Assembly: GCA_022113835.1 (NCBI GenBank)
Contig: JAILWY010000028.1
Location: forward strand, 5,679,001-5,743,000
Origin: Atopsyche davidsoni
Lineage: Eukaryota; Arthropoda; Insecta; Trichoptera; Hydrobiosidae
Reading direction: 5' to 3'
DNA: 64,000 nt
Below are positions 1 to 12,043 of this stretch, piece by piece. The notes below the pieces were generated by a model. That model was not told the DNA's origin. It ran no database searches and worked only from the letters and a program-made list of their open reading frames with translations. Position numbers and translations under genes: made by a program. The number at the start of each line of letters is the position of its first letter. Within the stretch, counting starts at the first letter, position 1.

Positions 1-1003
1 ATGTTATTATCGCTTTTTGCATATTTTTGGAACTTTTTGTGAAATGTTTTCTGAAATGTGGTACTTTTTTATAAATTATTTGTGAAAATGATATAATTTG
101 GATATGATGCGTGCACTGTGACGTCTGGAATTTCGTGCGCTTACCGACGAGCCTTTGAAGACACAAATAATTAAAATTCACTCATTCTTGAACGGATTTA
201 CTTAAACTCGTTATTTGATATGTATATTTTTTAAACTTTTAATTAAATTTATTGCATAGAATTGGTATATGCAGAATAATGCTTAGAGTGTGGTGAACAA
301 TGCCATTGTGTGAAGATACATAAATACTTAACTAAAAATGCAAGCTTGCGTGTTTCGATGATCGAAGACTATGAACTATAATGAACAAGCAGACCTTTAT
401 GAATGCGAATAATAAGAACTATTTGGAGAGGATAGCCAAAGTCACAATGATGGATGTTCACGTATAAAAATTAACACTACACGAGTAAATAAGAATAGTA
501 ATTTTATTTATTGCAGTAAGCATTTATTTAATACTTTTTTTATTTATTAATAGCAGTGATTCTCTACCGACAGTTTAGGGACTCATATTTTTTGATTTGT
601 TTGTATCCATTGTTTCACAAAAGTGATTTATTCAATTTAAAAAAAAAAAAAAAACAACTTCTAATAATGATGGTTTGAGAAACACTGCTTTTAAGAGCTA
701 CCCTATAAATAAGAAATATTAAAAATGTCTTTATGTACTATACATACAGGTTGATCATTAGTTTTAAAATTTTCCTCTGGCTTAAAGAAGTATTGACGGC
801 TGACCAGTTTAATATGTGATGTTTCATATATAAAAAACAAATATTAATAGTTGAATAGCTAGAAGACTATGAGCATTTATATTTGTGAATGCTCTCACCT
901 TTCAAAGGATTCCTCAGACTATGCGTGCAATAGATCCAGAGTCTGACAAACCCTGTTACAGTAAGTTCGTATCTTTTGGCAGCCGTTGTTGTGGGATGAA
1001 TTT
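1..1003. other. intergenic, no gene recognised
   Basis: The stretch is AT-rich with short homopolymer runs and no open frame with recognisable protein content. On the minus strand there is a GTAAGC donor-like site near base 140, which could end a 5' exon of a gene whose remainder lies outside the window. I cannot support an exon from that alone. Confidence 0.5.
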
Positions 1004-1127
1004 GATTCTTAGGTGTAATACTGCTCCAAGTTTTCGGCACTCCGATGTGGGACCATCTTCAGGGATTTATTTATAAAATCCTAGAATCCGAGAACTCAAA
1101 GCAGCTCGACACCCATGAATCAAAATC
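1004..1127. repeat. short palindromic MITE-like repeat, family P
   Basis: Inverted ends of about 35 bases surround a core with GGGACCATCTTCAGGGATT. The left end contains CTGCTCCAAGTTTTC and the right end contains its degenerate complement, followed by a closing AATCAAAATC that mirrors the GATTCTT opening. At least ten related copies or fragments occur in this window, best seen at 24,207 and 28,299. No protein is encoded. It is probably a non-autonomous DNA element, but no target duplication is clear enough to name a superfamily. Confidence 0.55.
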
Positions 1128-1609
1128 AAAGTGAATACAATCATAAATATAAATTGTCATTATTTCTTAGCCATTTGTCTATTCATATTTGTAGGACTTA
1201 GTATTGAAATTAATATAATAGTTTAATAAAACTTAATAAAAATATCACTGCCAATAATATTATACTGAGCTGTGTAGGATGAGATTTTTTCTTATTCAGT
1301 CTCTACTTTATAGATTGTCTCGTATACATAAGAATAATTTTTATCCCGTTCACTCGCCGCCAGTATATATTTTTATTTTTGACCACATAAAAAGCTACAT
1401 CGAAGTTCAGTCAAATCTTATGTTTGTCTCTGACTTACAAAGTTTTTTGTAAATACATATCATTAAGTATATAAATTTACAAATTCAAAAAAATAATTTG
1501 TTGGTCATAACCTCCTTTTTGAGCATATATTATTAGTTTTTTTTTTTTTAAATCATGGTTTTTTTTTGTTTATTTATTAAAAACTATATATTGAAAGATG
1601 GACATATCA

Positions 1610-1810
1610 ACGGTTCACAGAGAGCTTAGCAATCTTGGAAATCAATATCAAGTCCACCGTGAGACTGCCTTGCCCTTAAGCCATGAGTTCAAGGCCTTCC
1701 GGGATGTGTTTGAAAGATCCTTTTACACATTACAATCAAGAATGCTCACACCGGTTTCACTCGTCTCTCTATGCAACCTGATAGGAGGCCCCGAGTGTGG
1801 CCTTTGATCT
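1610..1810 (+). repeat. dispersed SINE-like repeat, family S1, copy 1
   Basis: The copy includes CCGTGAGACTGCC near its left part and ends with a stretch resembling CACTCGTCTCTCTATGCAACCTGATAGGAGG. The same order of motifs recurs at 20,258-20,435 and more weakly at 21,188-21,385. The 69-codon open frame across it is incidental, because the other copies do not conserve it. The element class is not settled; I see no clear RNA polymerase III box. Confidence 0.45.
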
Positions 1811-4800
1811 CTCGAGGTTCCTCGATTAACCCAGACTTGACTGGAAATTCACGCAAGCCAATTCCAACTGGATAGAAATGGGTCACACAGTTGCATTCAA
1901 AATATTGACGTATTTACAAGATTTTATTTGAAAGTCTATGTGGATATTTGATTCTAATAATTCAGCTTATACAAATGATTTTTTTAAAATAATTTTACGC
2001 TTGAGGTTTCCTTTTTATAAATTAAATAATTTTTTTTGACATAAGCCTTAGAACCCTCATAAACTTGTGACCAACGAGAATCAATCATCGGGTTTGTTTG
2101 ATGTTTGAACATTTCGAATAACGGCCAGTTAGTCCTCGTATAATTTACGTAGTTTAACGATTACTAAGTTTTTATATAACCAATCAAAGTCAATTATTAA
2201 CTTTAAAATGAGCGTGGCACTACTATGTTTAAGATGAACTATTTGTATGTTAATCAACTTTTCATTTAGATAATACAAAGCAAATCCAACATCCCATGAA
2301 TGTATTGGCATACAAAGGCATGGGGTCCGATTACTACTCGTAACATTTTTAATCTTCTGTTTCCATCTATTGAGCACTGTGCCTTGAATGATAAATATTA
2401 ATTTTATAAATAATTATTTATTAGTACTTGATTATATAAATACAAATAACACCAAACGGCTTACAAGATATTTATCATCAAGACAGTAAGCGCTCTTACA
2501 TGTTTTTAACAAAGTCGTTGTATAATAGTTGCCCGAAACATGTATCAGTTTTATCAGTTTGACGATTCTTCTGCAGGGCAAATGAAGTGTCACGAATAGT
2601 CAAGTATTGAATCTAAAAAAAATATAATTACTTTTAAAAATTTATTAAAAATTAATCCCTCTTGTTTTCATAATTTCGACTCCTATTCTAAGTAATTTTT
2701 AGGTAATGAATATTGTAGATGTATTTTGACATGGCGCCAATTTAGAAAAATCTAATAACATTCTTCAAAATGTAGATTGTATTGTCGTCTTAATTGTAAG
2801 AGTGTTTTTGCTCACTCCCGCAATCAATACTGAAAGAGAATTCAGTTTATAATAAACAGGTTGTATGTACATACATTCACGATTATCAATTGAAATATTA
2901 TAGCGGCAAACTCTTTACTTGCTTTGTTTGTAGTAGTATGCTAATATCAATTTTTCCGTCATTATAATTTAGTTTAATTCATTACTATGTATAAAGCGAT
3001 TAAGTCATACGTTGCAAATACTTAAATAGCCTTCAATGTGTCCTGAAACAGATAGAATTAGTATCGCATGATCAAATCCTCTGCTAGAGTACTCTCTGAA
3101 TAGAGTATGAATATAGACGGCAGACAATACATTAAAATATATATATATGTTCTTTTCTCTGTAAGAACATCGCTCGTGAAAGGTTGCACTGACTATCGCT
3201 TTTTATTTAGATTCTTATGCCAAGAAAAGTATTATTTGAAGATATATTATTACTTTTCACTTATACTTTCTTCCTCAAATAATTAAACTATCAAGGTACA
3301 CGGTCTCGTAAACATTATATATAGACACGTGGAATGCACTGCAAAACATAAAGGCTGCTGCTGCAGATCTCATATTGTATTTTAATGGTTTTTCATTGCT
3401 ATTATTCGTCATACATGCGGACAGAGTGAATTCGCACTAATATTTCGTGCAATGGCGAAGAGAATTGTGCATGTAGCAAGCAAGTTACGAAGGGCAAGTG
3501 TTGTCCACATGTGAAATTGTAAATTAGATTTCATTACAGCCTTGAAATCGTGAAGCGCGTTGCTTGCTTTACTCGACTGCAAATGCGGCATAATAATTAA
3601 TTTATATAGCAATATGATCACGAGAGTTGTGCAATATTGTTTTTTTTGTGTGAACTGGTAATTTTCGTTGGGTCGATCGTAGCGTCAATTCTTTAACGCT
3701 CCCGTTCAAGGTTCCAGTTGCATTGTGTAGCACAGATTTATATTCCTGGTTATATGCAAATATTTTTTTTGCATCCCCTATTTTAAGTAGCGGTAAGCAG
3801 TGTAAAAAAAAAATGCTTAATATCAACGAAGTTTGTTTGCGCCTCTTCAAAGTAAGAGATACTTTTTAGATGCAGGCTTGAACATAGTAAATTTTTCCCC
3901 GAAAGCTGACAGCACGAAGAGATAATCTCATCACGAGAATTAAAATTATTTTTTAAACTATAAAATGAGAAATATTTATTTTAACAAAGCATCCTTTTGG
4001 CTTATACTGCCATTCTTCTCGAAGATGAGGTTGCTTGTACTCTTAGATAAATATATACTAAACCAGCGTGTTCTACTAATTTTACTTACTTTGATTCACC
4101 GGCATTCTGGTATTAATGTTGACATGTTACATATACCATTATTCCTTAGGCTAAAATTATCATTTTAAGGTCAGGTTACATCTGGTTTTAGAAAATGCAG
4201 CGCTGCTTGCAAATGATGCGAGCTTGATTCTAAATAGTTTTACGAAATGCAAGATTTAATAATAAATTGAATCACGGCTATTAACATATCTGCCATCCGC
4301 TTGCTAGATAAAAAATAGTTTATTTTATACTTTATTGTTTGGGAATGAGTTAAAAGCAGCGTCACCTCGTTCCAGTACGGTTAAATTTGAAACGGTGCTT
4401 TCTCTCCGAGTATGTTTACTTTCATTTTAAATCACTGTAATTTGCCTTTAAATTGTGGAATTTTACTAATGTAAGTAGGAAAAAAGCGAATTCAGTATTA
4501 TCAGTAAAATAAATTTTTCTAAATTGTATTAACGGTGTTTAATATAGTTATTGCCTTGTGTGTTCACGATTACTCCGTGCAAAGTTAACCTATTAAAGAT
4601 TTACTAAGTTTTATGTTCTGTTGTTCATATACACTCTTTATTCTTGAAATATATTATTTCTAGGCCTCATAGAATCATCTGGAAAAAAAGACAAGGTATC
4701 AAACACTTCAGGATCAGACAATTATCGTTATAAAGTTTTTTTGTGTAATCTAATTTAAATGTCTTATAATATATATGCAGTCCTAAAACAATACCAATTT

Positions 4801-5696
4801 TTCATTTTCCAGGTGTTATTAATTTCTATAAAATGGATGTATCTCGATATGTGGATATGCACCGGGCGGTACATATCATGACTTAATGCGTAGCCTTATA
4901 TTTGCATAATGTCAAGTTTCATCTTCGATAGTTTCCGAGAGTTGTGAAATCATCACTCAACTGAAACATTGTCTGAAAACTTGTGTATTTTCAGTTATTT
5001 TCTTGTTATATCGTACGATAGTGCACATTCTAATTTGTGTTCACTTCCATGTTACTTACCGTGCAGGTTACTTGTTTTCCATCACAAATCTTCTACGGCT
5101 TCTGCAATGTATTGAAAATGGATTCTCTGGGAGATTGGAATGTATTATATATAAAAAAAATTATTATTTTACCATTGTTTGTAAATAATATTGATTGTAA
5201 TTTGAAGTGAATCAAATTTTTGTTTAATTTTTATTTTCTGATGAAATATTTTGTACTAATTTGTAAATCTTTTGGATGGATTATTTAAACAGAAATACTA
5301 TTTAATGAAACGATAAACACTGTATTTGATTTTGAATTGTTAAAATGAACTTTTATTATTTTATTCCTTCTTAACATATAACTATATGCTACATACAAAT
5401 ACATTATATACACATGCATTTACATATAATAACAGAAAACACCGTATGGATTCCAAATACATATCATGTTTACTTACTTTACACAATACAATTCAGATTA
5501 CGTTCTAATAATTTCCATGGAAGTCACTGATCGTAATTAAGACTATTAGAGACGAATGGAGTCCAGAGATTTACAGTTTTAGAGGCGTTATCATTTTTCT
5601 ACATTAGACTACAGCACGGTGAATCTGATTCATGTCTCAAGTTTCTCGCTTTCAGGTAAATTTCAACAATAAAATTATAAAAGGAAAAATAGCACT
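1811..5696. other. 3.9 kb without a recognisable gene
   Basis: I read both strands and found only short open frames with no family resemblance. The region is AT-rich, with a few GC-richer islands (for example 3,400-3,560) lacking good splice sites in a shared frame. Close to 5,520-5,590 is a weak fragment that may belong to the S1 repeat. The right edge is the 3' side of the minus-strand BLOC1S3 gene, so its 3' UTR lies here. Confidence 0.5.
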
Positions 5697-6720
5697 TTAT
5701 GGCGGTGATCGCATCGGGGGTAAATAGGCACTGCAGGCAGCTAGAGACAACTTCTCAGCCAGGAGGCTGCTTGTGGAGTCAAGGCTGCGCAGAGCCGTAC
5801 TCGCACGCTGCAGCCGCATCTGCAATTATTCATGGGACTCAGGAATCCAAATCAACTCAGAATCAGGCAACTTCATGCCCTGTGAATTTGTGTTAGACAA
5901 TAACAGTCAAAATAGGTGATTTTAATTTTTACCTGTGACTTGAGGAGTGTCTGCTCGGAGCTGCTCAGCTGCTGGAGAGAATTCTGCACACTGGAGCGAA
6001 CCAAACCTAACAAGTCTGTATGAAGAGCTACGTTGCACTCACCTAAAATTCCCATTAATATACTTGGTTTCAAATTATAATTAGCAAAAGATACACATCA
6101 TCTTAAATAAATTGGAAGAAAGTAACTAAATTTGTTAAAAATTACCAAGTTTTTTGTGAAGTAGAGAATCCCACACACGTGGTGCTGGACGTGCTGGGAG
6201 ACCACTGAGAGTCCCGGCAGGGATGGAGCTCACTTCCTGATGTTCTGTAATGTATAAACTTTTTTATACTTAAGTTATATTATTAATAATATTTGCTCTA
6301 ATTATTATACGTATTTTTGTATCAAAAAATCGAGCAATATAAATTTTATGGCTAAATAAAGAGATACCTTCGTCAGATTCAGGCGCTTCCCCTGAAATTA
6401 CTGCGCCATGAGGTGCCGGGATAACTCCCACTATTTCTCTCTTAAACAAAAACAGATGAAATAATTAACTTCCTGAAAAATATTGCCAAATTTTAATATT
6501 TGAACTTAGTTTATTTTTAACATTAAAAGTTGATATTACATAAATAAATCAGTAGCATGCAAATCGATAACATTGTTTTTCATAATGTAACTTCGGTTAA
6601 TTTAAAAAAACAAATTTAACTAAAATGTAAACTTACAGGTTTCAAGCTTTGAGAAATATCCTCCTGGTCACTATCTGATTCTGAAGCCTCCCCCTGGACA
6701 ATAGAAGGTACCTTATCCAT
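5697..6720 (-). CDS. BLOC1S3: BLOC-1 complex subunit 3 (BLOC1S3 homologue)
   Basis: This is a 162-residue subunit of BLOC-1, the cytosolic complex that helps sort cargo to lysosome-related organelles such as pigment granules. I assembled five coding exons on the minus strand: 6720-6637, 6440-6368, 6244-6146, 6042-5933 and 5819-5697. Every intron is GT-AG and all phases agree. The N-terminus carries two acidic GEAxESD motifs (GEASESDSDQ near residue 10 and GEAPESDE near residue 44); known BLOC1S3 proteins also have paired GEAxE(T/S)DSE motifs. The C-terminal half (about residues 90-150) is a helical segment with LLHKKLGECNVAL, SSVQNSLQQLSSSEQTLLKS and a leucine-rich tail, the expected coiled coil. 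Each exon is only 73-123 bases. The ATG sits 2 bases after an AG, so a non-coding first exon probably lies upstream. Family assignment is by resemblance, not alignment. Confidence 0.85.
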
Positions 6721-8020
6721 ATCTGTAGCATTTATAACAATATATTAATATAAAAAATAACACTGAGCATTGATTAGACTTTATTTACTTTTCGTATTTA
6801 TCTTTTTGACATACAAGACGTCAGTTCAAAATATTGTCTATGGGTTACACGTCTCTGGTTTACAATATATGAAAGGCTAATAAATTATAATATATTTGAC
6901 CTGCAACCACCGAAAAGTTAGCTCACAGAGATGTGGAAAATTTAAATATAATTAAATCAATTTTTAAAATAAAAATACACCCTGAAATTTTTAATCCAAC
7001 AATGTTTGATGTTTATTTTGATCTCCGTCCTAGCAAATTGCAGTACAAAAGAATAACATTGAAATTGTCTTTGTGGTTAATATGACAGCTCAAGACTGGA
7101 GTTTCTGTATCCCAAAAAATCAAATTAAATCTATCCAAAATGGACCTGTAAGACTTAATTACATCAAATTCATTCACATTTCGGCTGTATTGCATACATT
7201 TTCAATTATGAATAAGTTATTACAATACATAGTTTCAAATATAACTACTGGTTTAGCATTAATTGTGCCTTGATTTTACATTATAAATTCACCAGCATTT
7301 TGATAGAGTTTCAGACATATATTATATTTTTATGAGTTCGCCTATGATAACTCTTCTTGAAAATAATTTCAATCCAAAGTGTTCACAAATACGTAACATA
7401 TGCATCTTTGTAGCAACAAGTATGCAAAAATTATCTGTCATGTTTGCAGCTTCAGCTTCAATTATTTTATATTTTACGGCTTATTTTAGATATAATTCAA
7501 TATGCATCTTATGATGATCCCACCCTTTCCTCCCATTTGTGGTTAAAGGCTGTGGATGTCCTTATCAATGCATATTTTTTAAAAAACACCGTTTTGATAT
7601 TCTTTACCCTGAAAAAATCTGTTCCTAAATTTTTTTTCTTCATATCTACAGGTAAAGAAAAATATATTTCTCATCATTTATATTAAGCACACTGATTTTT
7701 ATAGTAGTATTTCCCTTTGCTTTAAAATCTGTACTCACACGGAGGAGTAATAAAAGATACTGTTCAAATAACTTTGTTATAAAATATCCTAAAATTCATG
7801 ATTAAAAATTCATTGCGCTTGGGTATAAATGTGATAACTTAGATTAAGTAGGAATGTGATAATGAACTGAGTCACATGATGACAGGGACTGAATGTAAAC
7901 AACTATGCCACGAGTTTCATGTTTCTACGAACTGTTGCATATAATATAAATTAAAAGGTTTTATTTTACAATTTAAAAGCCAGAACCAATTTAAATAAAT
8001 TATACATGTTATCATTTTAG
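6721..8020. other. region between BLOC1S3 (-) and the zinc-finger gene (+)
   Basis: The two genes are divergent, so this interval should hold promoters and 5' exons for both. Open frames of 60-80 codons at 7,073-7,686 have no recognisable content. A short ATG frame at 7,908 (PRVSCFYE) could splice in phase to the exon at 8,021 only through a poor GTTGCA donor, so I did not accept it as the start. Confidence 0.4.
7872..7879. promoter_or_regulatory. M-box-like E-box TCACATGA between divergent genes
   Basis: TCACATGA (complement TCATGTGA) matches the extended E-box bound by MITF/TFE bHLH-ZIP factors, which control lysosome and pigment-granule genes. It lies about 1.15 kb upstream of the BLOC1S3 ATG and 150 bases upstream of the first zinc-finger exon seen. 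One 8-mer in an AT-rich region can occur by chance, so the regulatory role is inference. Confidence 0.25.
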
Positions 8021-9596
8021 CTTGGAGGTTCAACCCAATTCTCAGAAAACGTTACCATTTGAAGGAATAAAAGACAAGGATTGTGTTTCATATACCTGTA
8101 ATGCAACAAAGGTATATATAGTATTATTTTAGAAAAAAAACATGACTCCACAAAGTATTTCATATCTTACATGAATTTGAATAAAAACCAGTCCATTAAT
8201 TTTTAAATATTTTGGGTGTCGGAATTGATGTTGGGACTGAAGTTGAATTTTCTTATCTAATTGCTGGTTTTCTGTTTTTCCCTAGAAACAAACTAAAGAA
8301 CCGACAATTGTGATCAAACAAGAAGTCGACCCTCTATGCTCTGAAAATGCACAAGAATTTTTGGAAACCCTCATCAACCTGCAGTCGGGCAGTGATGAAG
8401 AGGCTCTACTTATGCCTTCGAAAATTTCCAAGTCTCACTATTCAAAATCGTCAAACAAGAATGATAAGTACAGTGAAGTCAAAGCCAAACTCATAGCGCA
8501 ATATTCTCTAAAGAAAGAAAGGAAACCGCGAAAAAAACAACCTGAGAAACCCATGCTGGCATGTGGAGATTGCAGTTTCACGAGTAGGTTTCCGAGTAAA
8601 TTAAGTCGTCACAGATTAGTCCATGTGACGGAAAAGCAGTTTGCCTGCGATCTGTGCAACTACACTTGTGTAAGACCAGACAAATTGAAATCTCACAAAA
8701 TTATTCACAGATGGGATGATATATATTCTTGCAATCAATGTTCATATAGAAGTAAATCGCTTGCTAATTTGAGAAAGCATTTAAATACACACACAGAGGA
8801 TAAGCCTTTTAAATGTACACAGTGCACAAAGACATTTCGACTAGCAAATGGTTTAGAACGCCATAAACAGCGACATGATACTGAAGTTCCCATTTCGTGT
8901 CCACAGTGCAGTTACAAATGTTTAAGAATGGATAAAATGCGACGGCACGAGCTCGTACATTCTGATGAACGACCGTATGCATGCCGAGAATGTGATTATC
9001 GTTGTAAGCGACCCGATAAGCTACGTGAACACATGCTAACGCACGATGAAGATATATTGCTCGAGTGTGAAGAGTGTATGTTTACGACGGATGATGAGAT
9101 AATAATGAAGGCACATAATATGCTGCATGCACAGGAACAAGGCTATCATTGTGATCGCTGCGCATTTGCATCCATGACGGCATCTGAATTAAAGAAACAT
9201 ACCAAATTGCACGATGACGAAACTCTGTATGCCTGTGATGAATGCAATTATACATGTAAGAGATTAGCGTTGTTAAAACGGCATAGCTTTAGACACACAG
9301 GGGAGCTGCCGTTCGCCTGCGATTGTGGTTTCGCTTGCATGCAAGAAAGTAAGCTTAAACGACATCAGCAAGTTCATTTGTCTGAAAAGCCTTTTCAGTG
9401 TCATCTCTGCTCGTATTCCTGCCACCGAGGGGACAAGTTGAAACGACACATGTATACGCACACGGGGGAAAAACCTCTGTCCTGTGATGAATGTTCGTAT
9501 CGATGTAGTCGTAATGATAAATTAAAGTTACATAAAATGATACATATACGAAAGGCAGATATTTCTGTAGACATCACCTCCGATAGTGACTTATAA
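8021..9596 (+). CDS. C2H2 zinc-finger protein, 12 fingers, 5' end not found
   Basis: Two exons join in frame: 8021-8111 (acceptor TTTTAG, donor GTATAT, begins in codon phase 2) and 8286-9596 (acceptor CCCTAG). The protein is probably nuclear and DNA-binding. A basic linker (KKERKPRKKQPEK) precedes twelve tandem C2H2 fingers that fill the rest of the exon. Several fingers share the pattern C-x2-C-x-Y-x-C followed by R-x-D-K-L-K-x-H, so their base-contacting helices are almost the same. The tenth finger starts CDCGF, with one residue between the first two cysteines instead of two, and may not fold normally. The end is acidic (DITSDSDL). No ATG occurs in frame before residue 75 of the assembled part; the GTG at 8310 is an internal valine, so at least one upstream exon is missing. 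No ZAD is seen. An AATAAA signal follows near 9,738. Confidence 0.85.
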
Positions 9597-10263
9597 ATAT
9601 ATTGTAACAAAGCTTTATACCATAGCAAGAATCTTTATATTTAAAAGAATCATCAACTTATGAATGAACCAAAACGTGTACCTTAAATTTATAAAATTAC
9701 TTGTCAGTGTTAGGACTCTTTCAAAAGAAACTTTTATGAATAAAAGTCGGTATTAAATGCTCCAAATATAACTTGTTACATAGTTTTAATACATTTTTTT
9801 TTAAATAAGAATTATTGCGCTACAAAAAAAAACAATTTTTTTTTTCATATATATATATATTTATTTTTACTTTGGTAACTGCCGCCTTTCTAAATTTATA
9901 AATGATATATGTTTATTTAATAAAACTGTTATTAATAATATTTGTTGATTGATTATTAATTATATAAAATAACTTTATATCAGAAATAATTTATTTTTTA
10001 ATTTACCAAGAACCAATGATGTATAAATTTATCAATAAAAATCATGTTTTTCTAAACCTACTTACTTATTTCGATTTGAATATTATCAATAATTCTTTAA
10101 TGTTTTAGACTTATTTTTAAGTTAAATACATTACAATGATTAAACAATTCACTTTTTTCTGCTGTCCGAAATCTAGATAAACTATAATAATAATATCAAT
10201 TAGATCACTGAAGTGACGCCTTTTTGTAGAATCTGTGTGATATATTTTTACTAATATGATTAG

Positions 10264-10445
10264 GCACATTAGTTCATACATAGAAGATGATTTAATGAAA
10301 CTCTCAGAAAAATATCATCGTGATTTGTGTCCCACACAAATTTTTGTACAACACAGATTTGTGTCCCACACTGATCCCACACAAATCACGATGATATTTT
10401 TCTGAGAGTTTCTTTAAATCATATTCTATGTATGAACTAATGTGC
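10264..10445. repeat. near-perfect inverted repeat, 66-base arms
   Basis: The arms 10,264-10,329 and 10,380-10,445 match at 64 of 66 positions when one is reverse-complemented; the loop is about 50 bases. The loop and inner arm ends repeat GATTTGTGTCCCACAC. The high identity means a recent origin or selection on pairing. It could be a fold-back MITE or the template for a hairpin RNA. Confidence 0.8.
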
Positions 10446-11203
10446 TTATCATATAAGTAATAATATAATAAACCCGTAATGGGTAATAAATACGCATCTG
10501 ATTGACGTCCAATCCAAAAAATAGACATGTGATATATTTGACAGCGATAGTCATTGCTTTGTTAAGTTAATCTGGCCAAACATGCATTTCACAACAAAAT
10601 TTGTTAATAAAACTCTTAATTGTAATAACTATTATTACATATATAACAATACAATTGAATCGGTGAGCCCAATTTTTGTAAAAATACAGCTCATTGAAAA
10701 TATTATTGATATCATTGTTCAAAAAATATATTCAATGACATTATTGCTTACTCGTTGAGTTTTCAATATATCAAACCTTTTTTGAAACATGAATTGTGCA
10801 TGCGATGGTGCGGTGAAATAATTTTAGGCTGTATGTGAATTATAAGGTCGTTAGTATGCGAAGTTTGCGTGATAATTTTATTACATTCTAATACCATAAT
10901 TGCAATGTATATATAAATATTCAAGGTTTTAGTTTTATTTAAAATCAAAATATTATAAAAATATGCTTGATTTGTACTGATATGATAGGTTACATTTTTT
11001 ACATTGGTTTAATAAAGTATTATCATTGAATTGTTTCAATAAATTGATTTTTAGTAGCAAAGATCATCTTCATATTAAAAAATTGCTCAAGCTTTTTTTA
11101 GTATCCTAAACTGAGATATTTTGTTATATCAACCAAATTTCTTATCTTATCAATTTCATAATAACATAATAAAAAATAACTCTGTCTCGTCAATAGCCTA
11201 AAG

Positions 11204-11463
11204 CAGGGGTAACTAAAGCATCGACCACGTAAATATTCCTAGTCGCTTACCTCTGACATGTACACATTTCTGATGCCCGTCCCACATAAACTAATTAGTT
11301 TGTGTGAAATAATAATTATTTTCTGTAATTGAAATAACTTGATATTGAATATATATTAGTTTTTAATTTTAAATTTAAAGTTATTTTTTGTAATGTTAGA
11401 CCGCCGATTTTAATTAAAAAAAAAAAAAAACGCCCGCAGTGATCAAAAGTTTTCCGACCCCTG
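11204..11463 (+). mobile_element. hAT-type MITE, family M, copy A
   Basis: It starts CAGGGGTAACTAAAGCATCG and ends with the complement of CAGGGGTCGGAAAACTTTTG. The same two ends bound related elements at 40,199-40,464 (opposite orientation) and 50,398-51,642. CAGGGGT-type ends are common among hAT elements. Flanking 8-mers match only partly, so the target duplication has decayed. No transposase is present. Confidence 0.6.
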
Positions 11464-12043
11464 ACTGAAAAGTTTTTTGTCTATGCACGGAGTATATATA
11501 TTTTTACTCTAGCAGCACCAAAAAAACTTCAAAATAAGCTCTAGTTTATAAGTAAACAAACATGTTGTTTATCCTAATATCTTATTAGCTTTCACGCATT
11601 TATTTATATTTTAAAGAAACAACTTCATAGTTGTGTTTCTTTTTAATTTTCACTTAATATTTTTATAACCTCAAACTTTGAAAAAAAATTGTTTTCGATA
11701 GCATGCCTAGAACTTTCCAGATTTCAATGTTTACGTTAAATTTATTTTTACTCCGTTGTAAAATGTAATTGAAAACAAACCAAAAAAGACTTATCGCACG
11801 CAGAAATGTAATATTTTATTTTACACTGCATAAAACACTTTCATCGATATTATAATGCAAAGATGTGCAACCGAGAGAGTGGACGGCGTGTGTTTATATT
11901 TTTATTATCTTTCAAACCAATGGTGCATGTCGGTCTCTTGATCCTGAAGACTTATTCAAGTACCGATCTCATGTCATGCTGGATGCTAAACTTTCAAATA
12001 CTCACACGTTCAATAACAGGCGATTATTAGAATAAATAAAAAA

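Larger units (their letters stand above)
9597..12043. other. intergenic between two zinc-finger genes
   Basis: The left part is the likely 3' UTR of the 12-finger gene. After that the region is AT-rich and contains the hairpin at 10,264-10,445 and a hAT-type MITE at 11,204-11,463. I see no further gene. The last few hundred bases should include the promoter and 5' UTR of the ZAD gene that starts at 12,044. Confidence 0.5.

Noticed and set aside
7908..7936. ATG frame PRVSCFYE as first exon of the 12-finger gene
   Set aside because: The phase fits the exon at 8,021, but the donor would be GTTGCA, far from consensus.
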